From Ostrinia nubilalis (lineage: Eukaryota > Arthropoda > Insecta > Lepidoptera > Crambidae): DNA of 64,000 nt. The notes beneath the pieces were generated by a model. It saw nothing but the letters and a program-made list of their open reading frames with translations. It was not told where the DNA came from and searched no databases. Position numbers and translations under genes: made by a program. This document shows positions 38,557-46,955 of the stretch, piece after piece. Each line of letters opens with the position of its first letter. The stretch's first letter is position 1. The stretch spans positions 7,130,001-7,194,000 of the forward strand of contig NC_087107.1 in the NCBI RefSeq assembly GCF_963855985.1, given 5' to 3'.

Positions 38557-39124
38557 AGGACATTGTCAGAAACCGCCTAAAAAACCGCCCAAAAACATTA
38601 ACCCATCATAATTATTTTCTTTTTTTTTTAATACATTAAGCACCCTTTCATTCTAATGGACACTTAAGCATTGAAAAATTAAATAAATAAGTCTTTTAAC
38701 GTTTATTCTATAATACTATTACAACTTCCGGACGTTTTGGTGCGTGGCATGGTCTAAAACCTATCAAGTTCCATTATTTTTGCCGATAAAATCTGTACGA
38801 GGCATTACCGTACTTTATTGCTGGGAGTCCATGTATAGTGATGTTCCTGCGGCCATCATAGACAATAAAATATCGATTTTGAAAATAAAATAAATCGATT
38901 AAACTGCTTTGAAGACTAGATTTGCGTTAAAAGCTAAAAAGATATTGACAGTTTGACACTATTACAAGAAGATATCTAAAGTGTCCAACTGGTCGAAGGT
39001 CGTAAATAAAATAAAAATAATTAGGACCATAAACTGATATTCATGGTATCATAACTGTAAAAGTGTCAGAATCCGATGTTGAATCCAATGCCAGTTGAAG
39101 TGTGAGAAACATATATATTTTTTT

Positions 39125-39175
39125 TTTATGTGACAGGAGGCAAATGAGCAGACGGATCACCTGATATCAACCTAG
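39125..39175 (+). repeat. Fragment of an abundant lepidopteran short repeat
   Basis: GGCAAATGAGCAGACGGATC followed by ACCTGAT. The same words are at 46,785-46,835 (GAGCAGACGGATCACCTGAT), just downstream of the CNOT2 stop. Confidence 0.55.
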
Positions 39176-39205
39176 TATAGTTGCCAGTCTCTCATAATCT
39201 ATGCC

Positions 39206-39386
39206 AATGAGGGTTTTCGCGATTGAAAAATCCGCCAGATGGCAATACGTAGACGTGAGGTCCAAATGCTGCATGATTGGTTATTTTTGACATGACATTG
39301 ACAGATATCCACCAATCATGCAGCATTTGGACCTCGCGTCTACGTATTGCCATCTCGCGGATTTTTCAATCGCGAAAACCCTCATT
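39206..39386. repeat. MITE (AATGAGGGTTTTCGCGATTG ends)
   Basis: Arms of about 70 bp, AATGAGGGTTTTCGCGATTG … and the inverse ending CAATCGCGAAAACCCTCATT, around a loop of about 35 bp. Confidence 0.85.
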
Positions 39387-40661
39387 CATAGCACATGTAT
39401 AATAATAGACCAAATGAACTTTTATAGATTGTGAAAGAGAAGATAAAGATTTTATTATTTTATTAAAATCTTGCCACGAGGTAGTTTTTCAGTAGAAACC
39501 AGGATTGGATAATCGCTACAGGCAAGTATCAGAACATTTTATAAATATTTTTAATCGATTATATCCATGTGAATCGTTTTAATAAATTGTCATTTTACTT
39601 TTTCAATTAAAACTTTTTCAATCCCTAGTCTTGTCAAACTGTCATAATGTCAACAAATTATAAATGTCACGTCAGTTGACTCAATTTCAGTCTTCTGTGC
39701 GTTTATTGTATTTTTATTTCAATGAAATAGTGCTAAAGGGTTAGTACTAAAACTGAAAGCCTTTTTTCAGAAAGAAAACCAATGTGGTGCCCTTATTATT
39801 CATGCTGTTTGAAAGTTACAAGTCAGTGATACAGAGTTGCCGACATTATAACTCCGTAGTGATACCATACCAAAGAAGAAGTTTTCCTAAACACTTGTGT
39901 TGTTTTTATATGTGATCGAATAAAAAGGATTAATTCTACTGCTCAAATGGAATAACTTATCCCAAGAGACCGAATATAAAAAAAACCTCTCCATAGAAAT
40001 TATCACCATCACGAGGATGTGAATTTTTTTGAGAATTTGATATTGGTCCTGTAAGAAAAGTAGTTGTATTTCAGTAGTAGAATCAACCCTTCTTGTTTCA
40101 TCAGCAAGAGTAACTATAAAAACGCCCTGTAGGTAGGTATTATTAAGCTGAAGAGTTTGTTTAGTGTCAAAGACTGTCACACAGTGTAACTTAAATTGGC
40201 ATATTATGATAATGAACATAAAAACTTAAATAAATATTTATGTTAATATTTTTTCTATTTATTTATTTTCCCAAAGCTTCACAGTGACAGCTGAAACAGC
40301 AATACTGTTAACAAAACAGTAAAACTAAACTTGGAACAAACTGTTACAAATATGAGGGGTTTAATATTTTACAAATTAAAATAAAACCGCATGTTGCTTT
40401 ACTTTCTCGTATAGGTAATAAATGTAATTAATGGCTAGATTATTAATGTTACTTTGTTACCCTCAATAGTGAGGAAATCTTATAAAATGGTAACCCTGAT
40501 TTTTATTGTCATTCAAGTGCTCTTTCTTCGCATAGGCTTCTGTGATTTGGCCAAGGGCCACACACATTGCGATAACATTATGCGACATTGATTTGACAGC
40601 AGCGGAGTGAAGTCTTGCGACTATGCAAAATGATACCCTGTAATCGTAGCGCATACAGACA

Positions 40662-40905
40662 TAGACTGGGCGGGGCACATAGCTCGTAGAGCTGATGGCC
40701 GCTGGGGCAGGAAAGTTCTTGAGTGGCGACCACGAGCCGAAAGACGTAGCGTGGGCAGGCCTCCCACTAGGTGGACCGACGATCTGGTGAAGGTCGCGGG
40801 AGGTGCCTGTATGCGAGCGGTGCAGGATCGGTCTTCGTGGAAATCCTTGGGGGAGGCCTTTGTCCAGCAGTGGACGTCTTTTCGGCTGAAACGAACGAAC
40901 GAACG
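40662..40905 (+). mobile_element. RTE LINE 3' end with (GAACGAAC)n tail
   Basis: It reads the reverse-transcriptase C-terminal end, with WAGHIARRADGRWGRKVLEW and GRPPTRWTDDLVKVAG, then QQWTS and a (GAACGAAC) tail. It is 5' truncated. Confidence 0.9.
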
Positions 40906-41100
40906 ATACGTATTACCACTATTTACCAGACATTACTATTTATTGCATACTCGCCGGATTACACGTAGGAGCACGCGCGTAACAGCTTCGGCCTTGCATT
41001 ATTATAAGATCTTGTTCCGCCCTTTTACGAACTTCCTCCGTGAGGATATCCCCGCCGAATTCTATGATGAACCTATCAAAAGTCATATTCTGCAATGTCA

Positions 41101-41247
41101 ACCCACCACAAGGTGGACCGACGACCTGATAAAGGTAGCGGGAAGGCGCTGGATGCAGGCCGCTACCAACCGTGCGATGTGGAAGTCATTGGGGGAGGCC
41201 TATGTTCAGTAGTGGACGTCCTGTGGCTGAAATGATGATGATGATGA
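41101..41247 (+). mobile_element. RTE LINE 3' end with (TGATGA)n tail
   Basis: It reads TTRWTDDLIKVAGRRWMQAA and KSLGEAYVQ, then a stop, TGGACGTCC and ATGATGATGATGA. This is a second RTE lineage next to the one at 40,662. Confidence 0.88.
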
Positions 41248-41679
41248 AGAAATGAATGAAAATGACAAATCTTCGCACGTGTATAATACCGTGCCAAAGT
41301 AATCATATAATTTTGGCACCTTAATAACTATTGCCGTTTTTGTTGTAAAGATCATGCAGCGCTACTTGCGGATATTATTGGAAAGAAAACTATGTGGGCT
41401 CTAGATCTGAAGCCGCTTTAACGAACACGAAGTGCTCATACAATGCGGCGTATTTTCTTCCAGTCTTTAGTCAGGACTTTAGTCGAATTAAAACCCCGGT
41501 TGAACGTGATATAGCCGCACTAGAATACGATGCTTTTTTGCATAATCGCAAGACTTCGTTCCGGTGTCGACCGAATGTTATCATGATGTATGTGGCCCAG
41601 GGGTTACCGTAGCCACTAAGGTTTGAAACTTCTTGCTTAAAATATTGTAGTCTTTGGCATAGACTACGATGGTAGTCAT

Positions 41680-42010
41680 GGAGATAGGAGTTTGTTATCT
41701 CGTGTCAGATGTAAATGGTGAAAAGAAAACTCATGATTCGTGGTATTTTTATGTAATATGTAGGTATTTTATAAAAGTGGAACCCCGAGTGATCTCCAAA
41801 ACCCATTCTATTATTATATACGATTCGGCTTCGATATCTATAATACAATAGGAGTTTATTTCATGTGTCAGATGACAAGGGTGGAAACAACCTACGATTC
41901 ATGTTGTTTATTTACGTGCAATATGTGGGCATATTGTAAAAGTGGAATGCCGAGTTGTATTTCTAAAACTTGTTCTATTATTTTATACTATTTGGCTGCG
42001 ACTCGGCGTG
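41680..42010. repeat. Diverged tandem duplication (about 165-bp unit)
   Basis: Two successive units share AGGAGTTT … GTGTCAGATG … ATATGT … TAAAAGTGGAA … CCGAGT … TTCTATTATT in the same order with many substitutions. Confidence 0.6.
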
Positions 42011-42208
42011 ACGACAATACAAAACATTTTTCGCGAATCGGTGTTCATACATTCACACAATACATTAGACGCCATGTTGTCATAAACGACATATTATAAA
42101 ATCGCTGTGATTTAATATTCTTAATCATTAATTTTATGGCAAGTGTCCATCAGGAATCATTGTTCTTACACACAGAATCGTATTATTTCGCTTTCGGGTA
42201 GTAATATG

Positions 42209-43627
42209 TCAAAATTGTTGGTTCTTTAGGCGAACAATGTATGGAGAACGAACATTGTCCTTTGTTTGGCGGAGTCTAATTAGTATGTCAATTAAATTTT
42301 TGTTGTGAATTTCCAAGTTACGACCGAAACAAATTAAATTATCCAAATATATAAATAACTTGTCGTATGTTAGTCCCGACATGGCTATTGTCATGAGTCT
42401 AGAAAAAGCACTAGGACTAATTTTTAATCCCATAGGTAGGCGTGTCATTTGGTACTGTCCTGACGGGGTTGAAAAGGCAGTATATTTTCTACATTCAGGG
42501 CTTAAGTTTGCTTGATAATATGCCTGTGATAAATCTAATTGAGTGAAATACATTGCACCCGACAATGAGTCAAGAATATCGGTAATATTAGGCAGTGGAA
42601 ATTTGTCATCTAATATTCTATCATTTAGTTTTCGAAAGTCTATCACTAATCTCCATTTTTTAGATTGATCGTCAGATTTTTTGGGTACTAAAAGAATGGG
42701 GCTTGACCATTCACTCTTTGCGGGCTCTATGATGTTATCTGAAAGCATTTTTTGAATATGTTTTTCGACCTCGGATCGCTGTGAAAAAGGTAAGCGATAT
42801 TGTTTGACATAAACCGGGTCCGCATTTGGTTTTAACTGTATTGTTTGGTCGTATAAATGAGTTGTAGTTAATTTGTCGTTTGGTAGGTGAAATACGTCTG
42901 AAAACTTCGCACAAATATTACGAATGGAATCACTTTCTTCTTTATTTAAATGACTTAAATTGAGCTGCGAAAACATCTGACGTACTCTTTCTCCATCAAC
43001 ACTACTAGTCTCAAAGTTACATAAGTCGTATTCGATTAAGCTATGTATTTCCGGTCTAAAATAACTTAGGTTCACTTCCGATTCGCGGGTATTTAATATT
43101 TGTAAATAAATTTTTCCATTTTTCGGTCTACCTATACAACCGGCCATGAAAACTCCTTCACATAATTCTGCTGGTAAAACAACACAGTCGTCGTCATTAC
43201 TACAATCTATTGTAAATATTTTTTCGCATCTCGGTGGTATTGTTAAGAAACTCCCTTTTCCTAATGATCCGTGAATCATTGGTACTGTAATAATTTCATT
43301 ATTCAAATTATTTAATTTAAGTGTATTATTTTCAAAGTCCAAAACCGCTTGGTATTTACTTAAAAAATCTCGACCAATAATTCCAAACTGCACACAAGGT
43401 AGATAATCGATAACATAGAACTTGTGTTCAAATTCTTTTCCATTTAAGTTAAGTGTGACAGACACATGTCCGATTGATCGTACATTGCCCCCGATACCAT
43501 TAATGTGTATGCATTCATTATGTATTGGAAGATTCCATTTCAATGCAGTTTCGTATTTCAGCGCTGACATCGATGCGCCCGAATCTACTAGAAAGCTATA
43601 TTTGGCATCTCCGAATAACAATACCAC
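42209..43627 (-). pseudogene. pol: pol, first part: protease and most of reverse transcriptase
   Basis: A 472-codon frame on the minus strand. It contains the retroviral-type aspartic protease motif FLVDSGAS near its start, then reverse transcriptase blocks (WSSPILLVPKK, WRLVIDFRKLN, MYFTQLDLSQAYYQ, FSTPSGQYQMTRLPMGL). The catalytic box reads YLDN: the second of the two paired aspartates is replaced by asparagine, which should disable polymerisation. The frame then runs into the 3.7-kb insertion and ends after about 15 foreign codons. Pol is in the +1 frame relative to gag, and the two overlap by about 30 nt near 43,665-43,690 (around TTTTTTCGATAA). Normal expression would therefore need a +1 frameshift or reinitiation. 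Confidence 0.93.
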
Positions 43628-43661
43628 CGAACTACTATAATCACATGATAATATGAAATTA

Positions 43662-44912
43662 TTATCGAAAAAACTGTTGTAATGTATTACTTTCTATTTC
43701 TGAACCCTGGTTTGATGTCGAAGTTTGAACGGTGTTATCGACTAAATTATTGTTGTCGTTATTCATATAATGAACACTATGACCGCGATAAAAAGACCTA
43801 TTTTGTCTACCGCCGCGGAAAGGCCTATTTTGCCTATAGCCATAATTTCCGCGTGGCTGTTCTATACCTCGACTTCGTGATTGGTTGGCAAAACCATTTC
43901 CTTGGTTACCCCGTGAAAACGAAGTATTGCCATAACCTCTTGAGTAACCCCCCCTAAAGTTACCCCTATAACTACCTCTGTTACCTCTGTGATTCCTATG
44001 ATAGTTTGATCGTCCTCTTTGACCAAAATATACTGTGGCCTCTGAATTTTGACTACTGCACGAAGCTTCTTCATCTTTCGCCGCACGTATTGTGTCTTTT
44101 AAGGAAGAATAATTTCTGGCTGATAAAATGGTACTTAGTTGACGGTTACGCAAGCCGTCGGTAAAACTCTTTATCGCCAGTTTTTCATTTAAAGGTCGCA
44201 ATATTTTGTGTGCCGCTTGATTACCGTCGGATTGTGATATTGTCAAATTGACAAACAACTCCTCTATTTTACTACCGTACTTATCAATTGACATTCCGTT
44301 TTGTCGCATCATTAATAACTCGTTATGAATGGAAGTGCTTGATTTCTTGGTAAGCAAGTGGTCTCGCATATCGTTTATTAAAGTTTCATAGTTATCGTAC
44401 GACTCTGATAAGCGTAATTTAGCACTTTCATTCAGACGTGTTTTTAACACAAAATTAATTAACATTTTCTTACCTGCACTTTCGAGTGTGGGGCCATATA
44501 GCTCTATGGCGTCAATCAAGGATTTGGTGACAGCCTCCTCACCAGTCATAACCGGCAGTAATGATACCGCAGTTTTAAAATCAAAAGTAGCCATGGTGCT
44601 CTGTGTCGCAGTATTTTCAGTATTTACGACAGTGCACTCAGCTTGGGCACAAAAATGTTCTATTTGTTCATAAATCTCTTTAAATAAATCGCAATATGAT
44701 TGTACTTCTTCGAGAACTTTACCTTTTATGTTACTTAGCTTAATTTCATCTAAAATTACTAACATACATTCGTCAAAATCATTGCGTAATTGACTGGCCT
44801 CATTTAATTTTCGTTGTAAATTATCTTTAGTTCTTTTAGCATAACTTAATTTTACAAGGTTATCTTTAATGTTTTTGAGTTTGGCACATATATTCTTTAT
44901 TTCTTCAGCCAT
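43662..44912 (-). CDS. gag: gag of the Ty3/gypsy element
   Basis: The structural protein of the retrotransposon particle. The ATG at 44,912 (MAEEIKNICAKL) begins a frame of 416 codons; the frame is open four codons further upstream but has no ATG there. The N-terminal part is rich in lysine and asparagine and probably helical. The middle carries a retrotransposon-gag-like segment (LLPVMTGEEAVTKSLIDAIE … TKKSSTSIHNELLMMRQ). There is no CCHC zinc knuckle. Instead residues of about 300-390 form an RG/RGG-rich tail (RGSYRGNFRGGYSRGYG), a nucleic-acid-binding style used by some Ty3/gypsy lineages. The frame is intact and ends at TAA just after the overlap with pol. Confidence 0.9.
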   Translation of the reverse strand: MAEEIKNICAKLKNIKDNLVKLSYAKRTKDNLQRKLNEASQLRNDFDECMLVILDEIKLSNIKGKVLEEVQSYCDLFKEIYEQIEHFCAQAECTVVNTENTATQSTMATFDFKTAVSLLPVMTGEEAVTKSLIDAIELYGPTLESAGKKMLINFVLKTRLNESAKLRLSESYDNYETLINDMRDHLLTKKSSTSIHNELLMMRQNGMSIDKYGSKIEELFVNLTISQSDGNQAAHKILRPLNEKLAIKSFTDGLRNRQLSTILSARNYSSLKDTIRAAKDEEASCSSQNSEATVYFGQRGRSNYHRNHRGNRGSYRGNFRGGYSRGYGNTSFSRGNQGNGFANQSRSRGIEQPRGNYGYRQNRPFRGGRQNRSFYRGHSVHYMNNDNNNLVDNTVQTSTSNQGSEIESNTLQQFFR

Positions 44913-45109
44913 TCGATTACGCAAAATAAATATATTTTAAAAAGATTATTACACATGATTATTGTTAAATACCAGTAAATATTATGTAAAGTTTATTTAT
45001 TGTTCATTATTTTCACTTTGACGAGCAAAACCACAAAAAAAAAAAGTTATTTTAACACTTTATTCACCTGATAATATAATCAATGAAAAGTTGTTTCTTA
45101 CCGATTCAC

Positions 45110-45400
45110 TTAAACACTTTCACATTTTGTGCACACTGGGTCCTGACGGCGTTGGCAGTTGAAGCACACGCGAGGCTCCCGGGTCGGTCGTCGAAGGGAC
45201 GGGAGGCGACAGGATCGCCTTAAGTTTTGCGCCAAAATCTCGTTACGGATCCAGCCGTGGTGGCACCTCTTGTATATCAAGTACAGTCCAAATAGTGCAG
45301 CAATCGCCAGCATGGTGCATATCAGCGTCAGCACGATACTTATATTGGAAATATGGTAATCTGTAGCATTTGACCCTGAGGAATTTTGGGTCAAAAACAC
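45110..45400 (-). CDS. Small ORF between 5' LTR and gag: membrane segment plus CxxC-x7-CxxC motif
   Basis: Ninety-six open codons on the minus strand in the retrotransposon leader. They contain N-glycosylation-type sites (NSS, NAT, NIS), one hydrophobic span (IVLTLICTMLAIAALFGLYL), then basic residues (YKRCHHGWIRNE), an arginine-rich stretch and a final CFNCQRRQDPVCTKC, a possible zinc-binding pair of CxxC knuckles. The frame begins right after TAG with a GTG. The first ATG lies inside the hydrophobic span and would leave 67 codons starting MLAIAALFGLY. The sequence at the frame start (…GACTAG, then GTG) could also be a splice acceptor. I do not recognise a family. Codon content and motif density suggest a real element-encoded protein, but this is inference. 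Confidence 0.55.
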   Translation of the reverse strand: MFLTQNSSGSNATDYHISNISIVLTLICTMLAIAALFGLYLIYKRCHHGWIRNEILAQNLRRSCRLPSLRRPTREPRVCFNCQRRQDPVCTKCESV

Positions 45401-45517
45401 CTAGTCTTTTTCTATATTAGACCGGCACATTTTCACTGAATTTACTTGCTTTACTTCACTTTTTACTAATAATAATCGTTCTTTATGTTTCGCCCGACCG
45501 AACTCCGGCAGACCTCC

Positions 45518-45536
45518 AAAAATGGCAGGGTCGCCA
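45518..45536 (-). other. Primer-binding site of the Ty3/gypsy element
   Basis: On the minus strand TGGCGACCCTGCCATTTTT follows the 5' LTR immediately. TGG pairs with the CCA end of a tRNA, and TGGCGACC resembles the tRNA-Arg-type primer sites of some insect gypsy elements. The tRNA assignment is tentative. Confidence 0.65.
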
Positions 45537-45669
45537 TGTACGGATGGGAGCTCGGGAGCATAAAGTAAACAACTTCTTCTTAGCTATCTCAGTTTATTAA
45601 TGAATGATTAAATAGGGATAATCGATATTTATACATACTAATACTGTTACATGCTACACACACACTACA
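45537..45669 (-). repeat. 5' LTR of the Ty3/gypsy element
   Basis: 133 bp, TGTACGGATGGG … ACACTACA, matching the other LTR. It is followed by the GTAG target duplicate at 45,670-45,673. Confidence 0.92.
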
Positions 45670-45706
45670 GTAGTACCTAATTCTATGATCGAAGTATTAT
45701 TTAAAA

Positions 45707-45812
45707 ATGGACATAAAGAGAAAGAAATGTTATTGTGCGGCGTTCGAGTGTTTAAATTCGAAAATAAATCTACCGGATTTATCTTTTTTTTCGCTTCCCA
45801 AAGATGCTGAAA
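45707..45812 (+). pseudogene. THAP zinc-finger N-terminal exon inside a TIR element
   Basis: The ATG at 45,707 opens a frame with the start of a C2CH THAP domain: CYCAAFECLNS provides the first two cysteines (C-x4-C), followed by the FFSLPKD(AER) block typical of the family. The exon closes at AG followed by GTATGT, a good 5' splice site. THAP domains bind DNA and occur at the N-terminus of P-element-type transposases and many insect host proteins. No downstream exon with the remaining CxxH part was found before the right terminal repeat, so this is a remnant or a captured exon. It is too short for ordinary ORF detection. Confidence 0.7.
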
Positions 45813-45887
45813 GGTATGTTGGCCATGTAGGTAATCAATAAATCTTAGGATAGTTTAAGAACCTAACCTACCATGACTACTGCTCAG

Positions 45888-45960
45888 AAAGAATGCGTTC
45901 GTTCGTTTCAGCCAAATGACGTCCACTGCTGGACAAAGGCCTCTCCCAAAGTTTTCCATA
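45888..45960 (-). mobile_element. RTE LINE 3' end fragment
   Basis: GCGTTCGTTCGTTTCAGCC then GACGTCCACTGCTGGAC and AAGGCCTCTCCCAA, the inverse of the GAACGAAC-tailed RTE at 40,662. Confidence 0.8.
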
Positions 45961-46468
45961 ATGAATGCGTACTTACCTACATACGTACCTCATTACAAAT
46001 AAGTAGATTAATTATTTTTTCACTAGACAGCAACCCTAACAGCGTAAGAAGAGTTCAGAGGCACGCGATAGAAAGAGACAAAACTTGTAGGTGAATAAAA
46101 TTGTAGGTACGTAGTGCTGTGCGAGCTGAATTCCACTGTATCGCGTCGTAGCAAGACTCGCATTTATTTAAATCATCTTGCGGAGTAATCCTTCTGTACC
46201 TGTACTATTACTTATTCTGTGCTAACTGCTCGAGCTGTCCGTGTATGGCGGGCCTTACGTACTGTCACGGTGACAAGTCACCTGTGCGCGTGCGCCTTTT
46301 TTAAACGACCGGCAGCGATGGACTCTTATTACGTCACATGTAACTGCTCTTCCACTACCACTATAGTTGGACAACACTGAAGACTGAAGTGTCCCAGCCG
46401 TGACCCAGCGCTACCATCCATCAATACTGAGTTATATCGGAAGAAAAAATCGGAACTATTAACTTATT

Positions 46469-46640
46469 ATAGATGACCCACGCTGAACTGTCCCACCAAA
46501 CTCAATGACAGGGGGGCGCTACCATCGTTCAACTATATGGTTTCCAACATGGCAAAAATCGGAACCAGCGATCCGGTATTGACGGTGGCGCCCCACTGTC
46601 AATGTCATCGATAGGACAGTCCAGTATTTTGGAACTATAG
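46469..46640 (+). mobile_element. MITE, copy 1 (GATGACCCACGCTGAACTG family)
   Basis: A segment of about 170 bp from ATAGATGACCCACGC to GGAACTATAG. It recurs in inverse orientation at 51,591-51,760 with few differences. Confidence 0.8.
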
Positions 46641-46784
46641 TTCCGATTTTTGCCACTTGACGTTTCAGAATCGCTTGACTATAAGCGCCATCCCTGTAGA
46701 TATTGCAACGGGATTCAACAGCAGTCGTGCTCCTGCAGCGCTTTACGCCTGTAATTTGAAGGCACCCAATCCAATTCTTTTTAT

Positions 46785-46840
46785 GTTACAGGAGACAAAC
46801 GAGCAGACGGATCACCTGATGGTAAGTGATTACCGATTGG
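46785..46840 (+). repeat. Abundant lepidopteran short repeat fragment
   Basis: AGACAAACGAGCAGACGGAT then CACCTGATGGTAAGTGATTA, matching 39,125-39,175. It lies within about 170 bp of the CNOT2 stop codon, probably in or next to its 3' UTR. Confidence 0.5.
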
Positions 46841-46955
46841 TAATATACCGGATGGTCTCCGGAGGTTCAGAAATAAATAAAAGCGTTCATTTTTTAAACT
46901 TGTACTTTTTATATAACAAAACTACATTAGGTGTGTGGCGCGCGGCGCGGGGACG

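Larger units (their letters stand above)
38558..42262. mobile_element. 3.7-kb insertion splitting pol, with inverted ends and a mosaic interior
   Basis: The left end (GGACATTGTCAGAAACCGCC … TAATGGACACTTAAG) and the inverse of the right end (GGACAATGTTCG … CGCCTAAAGAACC … TGATGGACACTTG) share patches in the same order over about 100 bp, so this is a TIR element with diverged ends. The 8-mer ACATTGTC occurs at both edges. Its interior is patchwork: a SINE-like fragment (39,125-39,175), a MITE (39,206-39,386), two RTE tails (40,662-40,905 and 41,101-41,247) and a diverged tandem duplication (41,680-42,010). There is no transposase ORF. Exact ends are uncertain by a few bases. Confidence 0.65.
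36039..45669 (-). mobile_element. Ty3/gypsy LTR retrotransposon, interrupted and inactive
   Basis: Two 133-bp LTRs (TG…CA) with GTAG target duplications (36,035-36,038 and 45,670-45,673) enclose, reading on the minus strand: primer site, a small membrane ORF, gag, and pol in the order protease, reverse transcriptase, RNase H, integrase (the Ty3/gypsy order). There is no env-like ORF between integrase and the 3' LTR. The LTRs look identical over most of their length, so insertion is recent. Even so, pol is broken by an insertion of about 3.7 kb, a frameshift near 36,720 and a change at a catalytic residue. Without the insertion the element is about 5.9 kb. It landed inside the TIR element described above. 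Confidence 0.95.
45670..46292. mobile_element. Right part of the TIR element split by the retrotransposon
   Basis: It ends with CTGCTCGAGC then TGTCCGTGTATGGCGGGCCT and CTGTCACGGTGAC, the inverse of the left end at 35,513-35,580. It carries the THAP exon and an inserted RTE tail (45,888-45,960). The rejoined element is about 1.1 kb, too short for a full transposase. Confidence 0.7.

Noticed and set aside
40751..41212. 153-codon frame starting MGRPPTRWTDDL
   Set aside because: It is two RTE LINE tails lying in one frame by chance, not a single gene.
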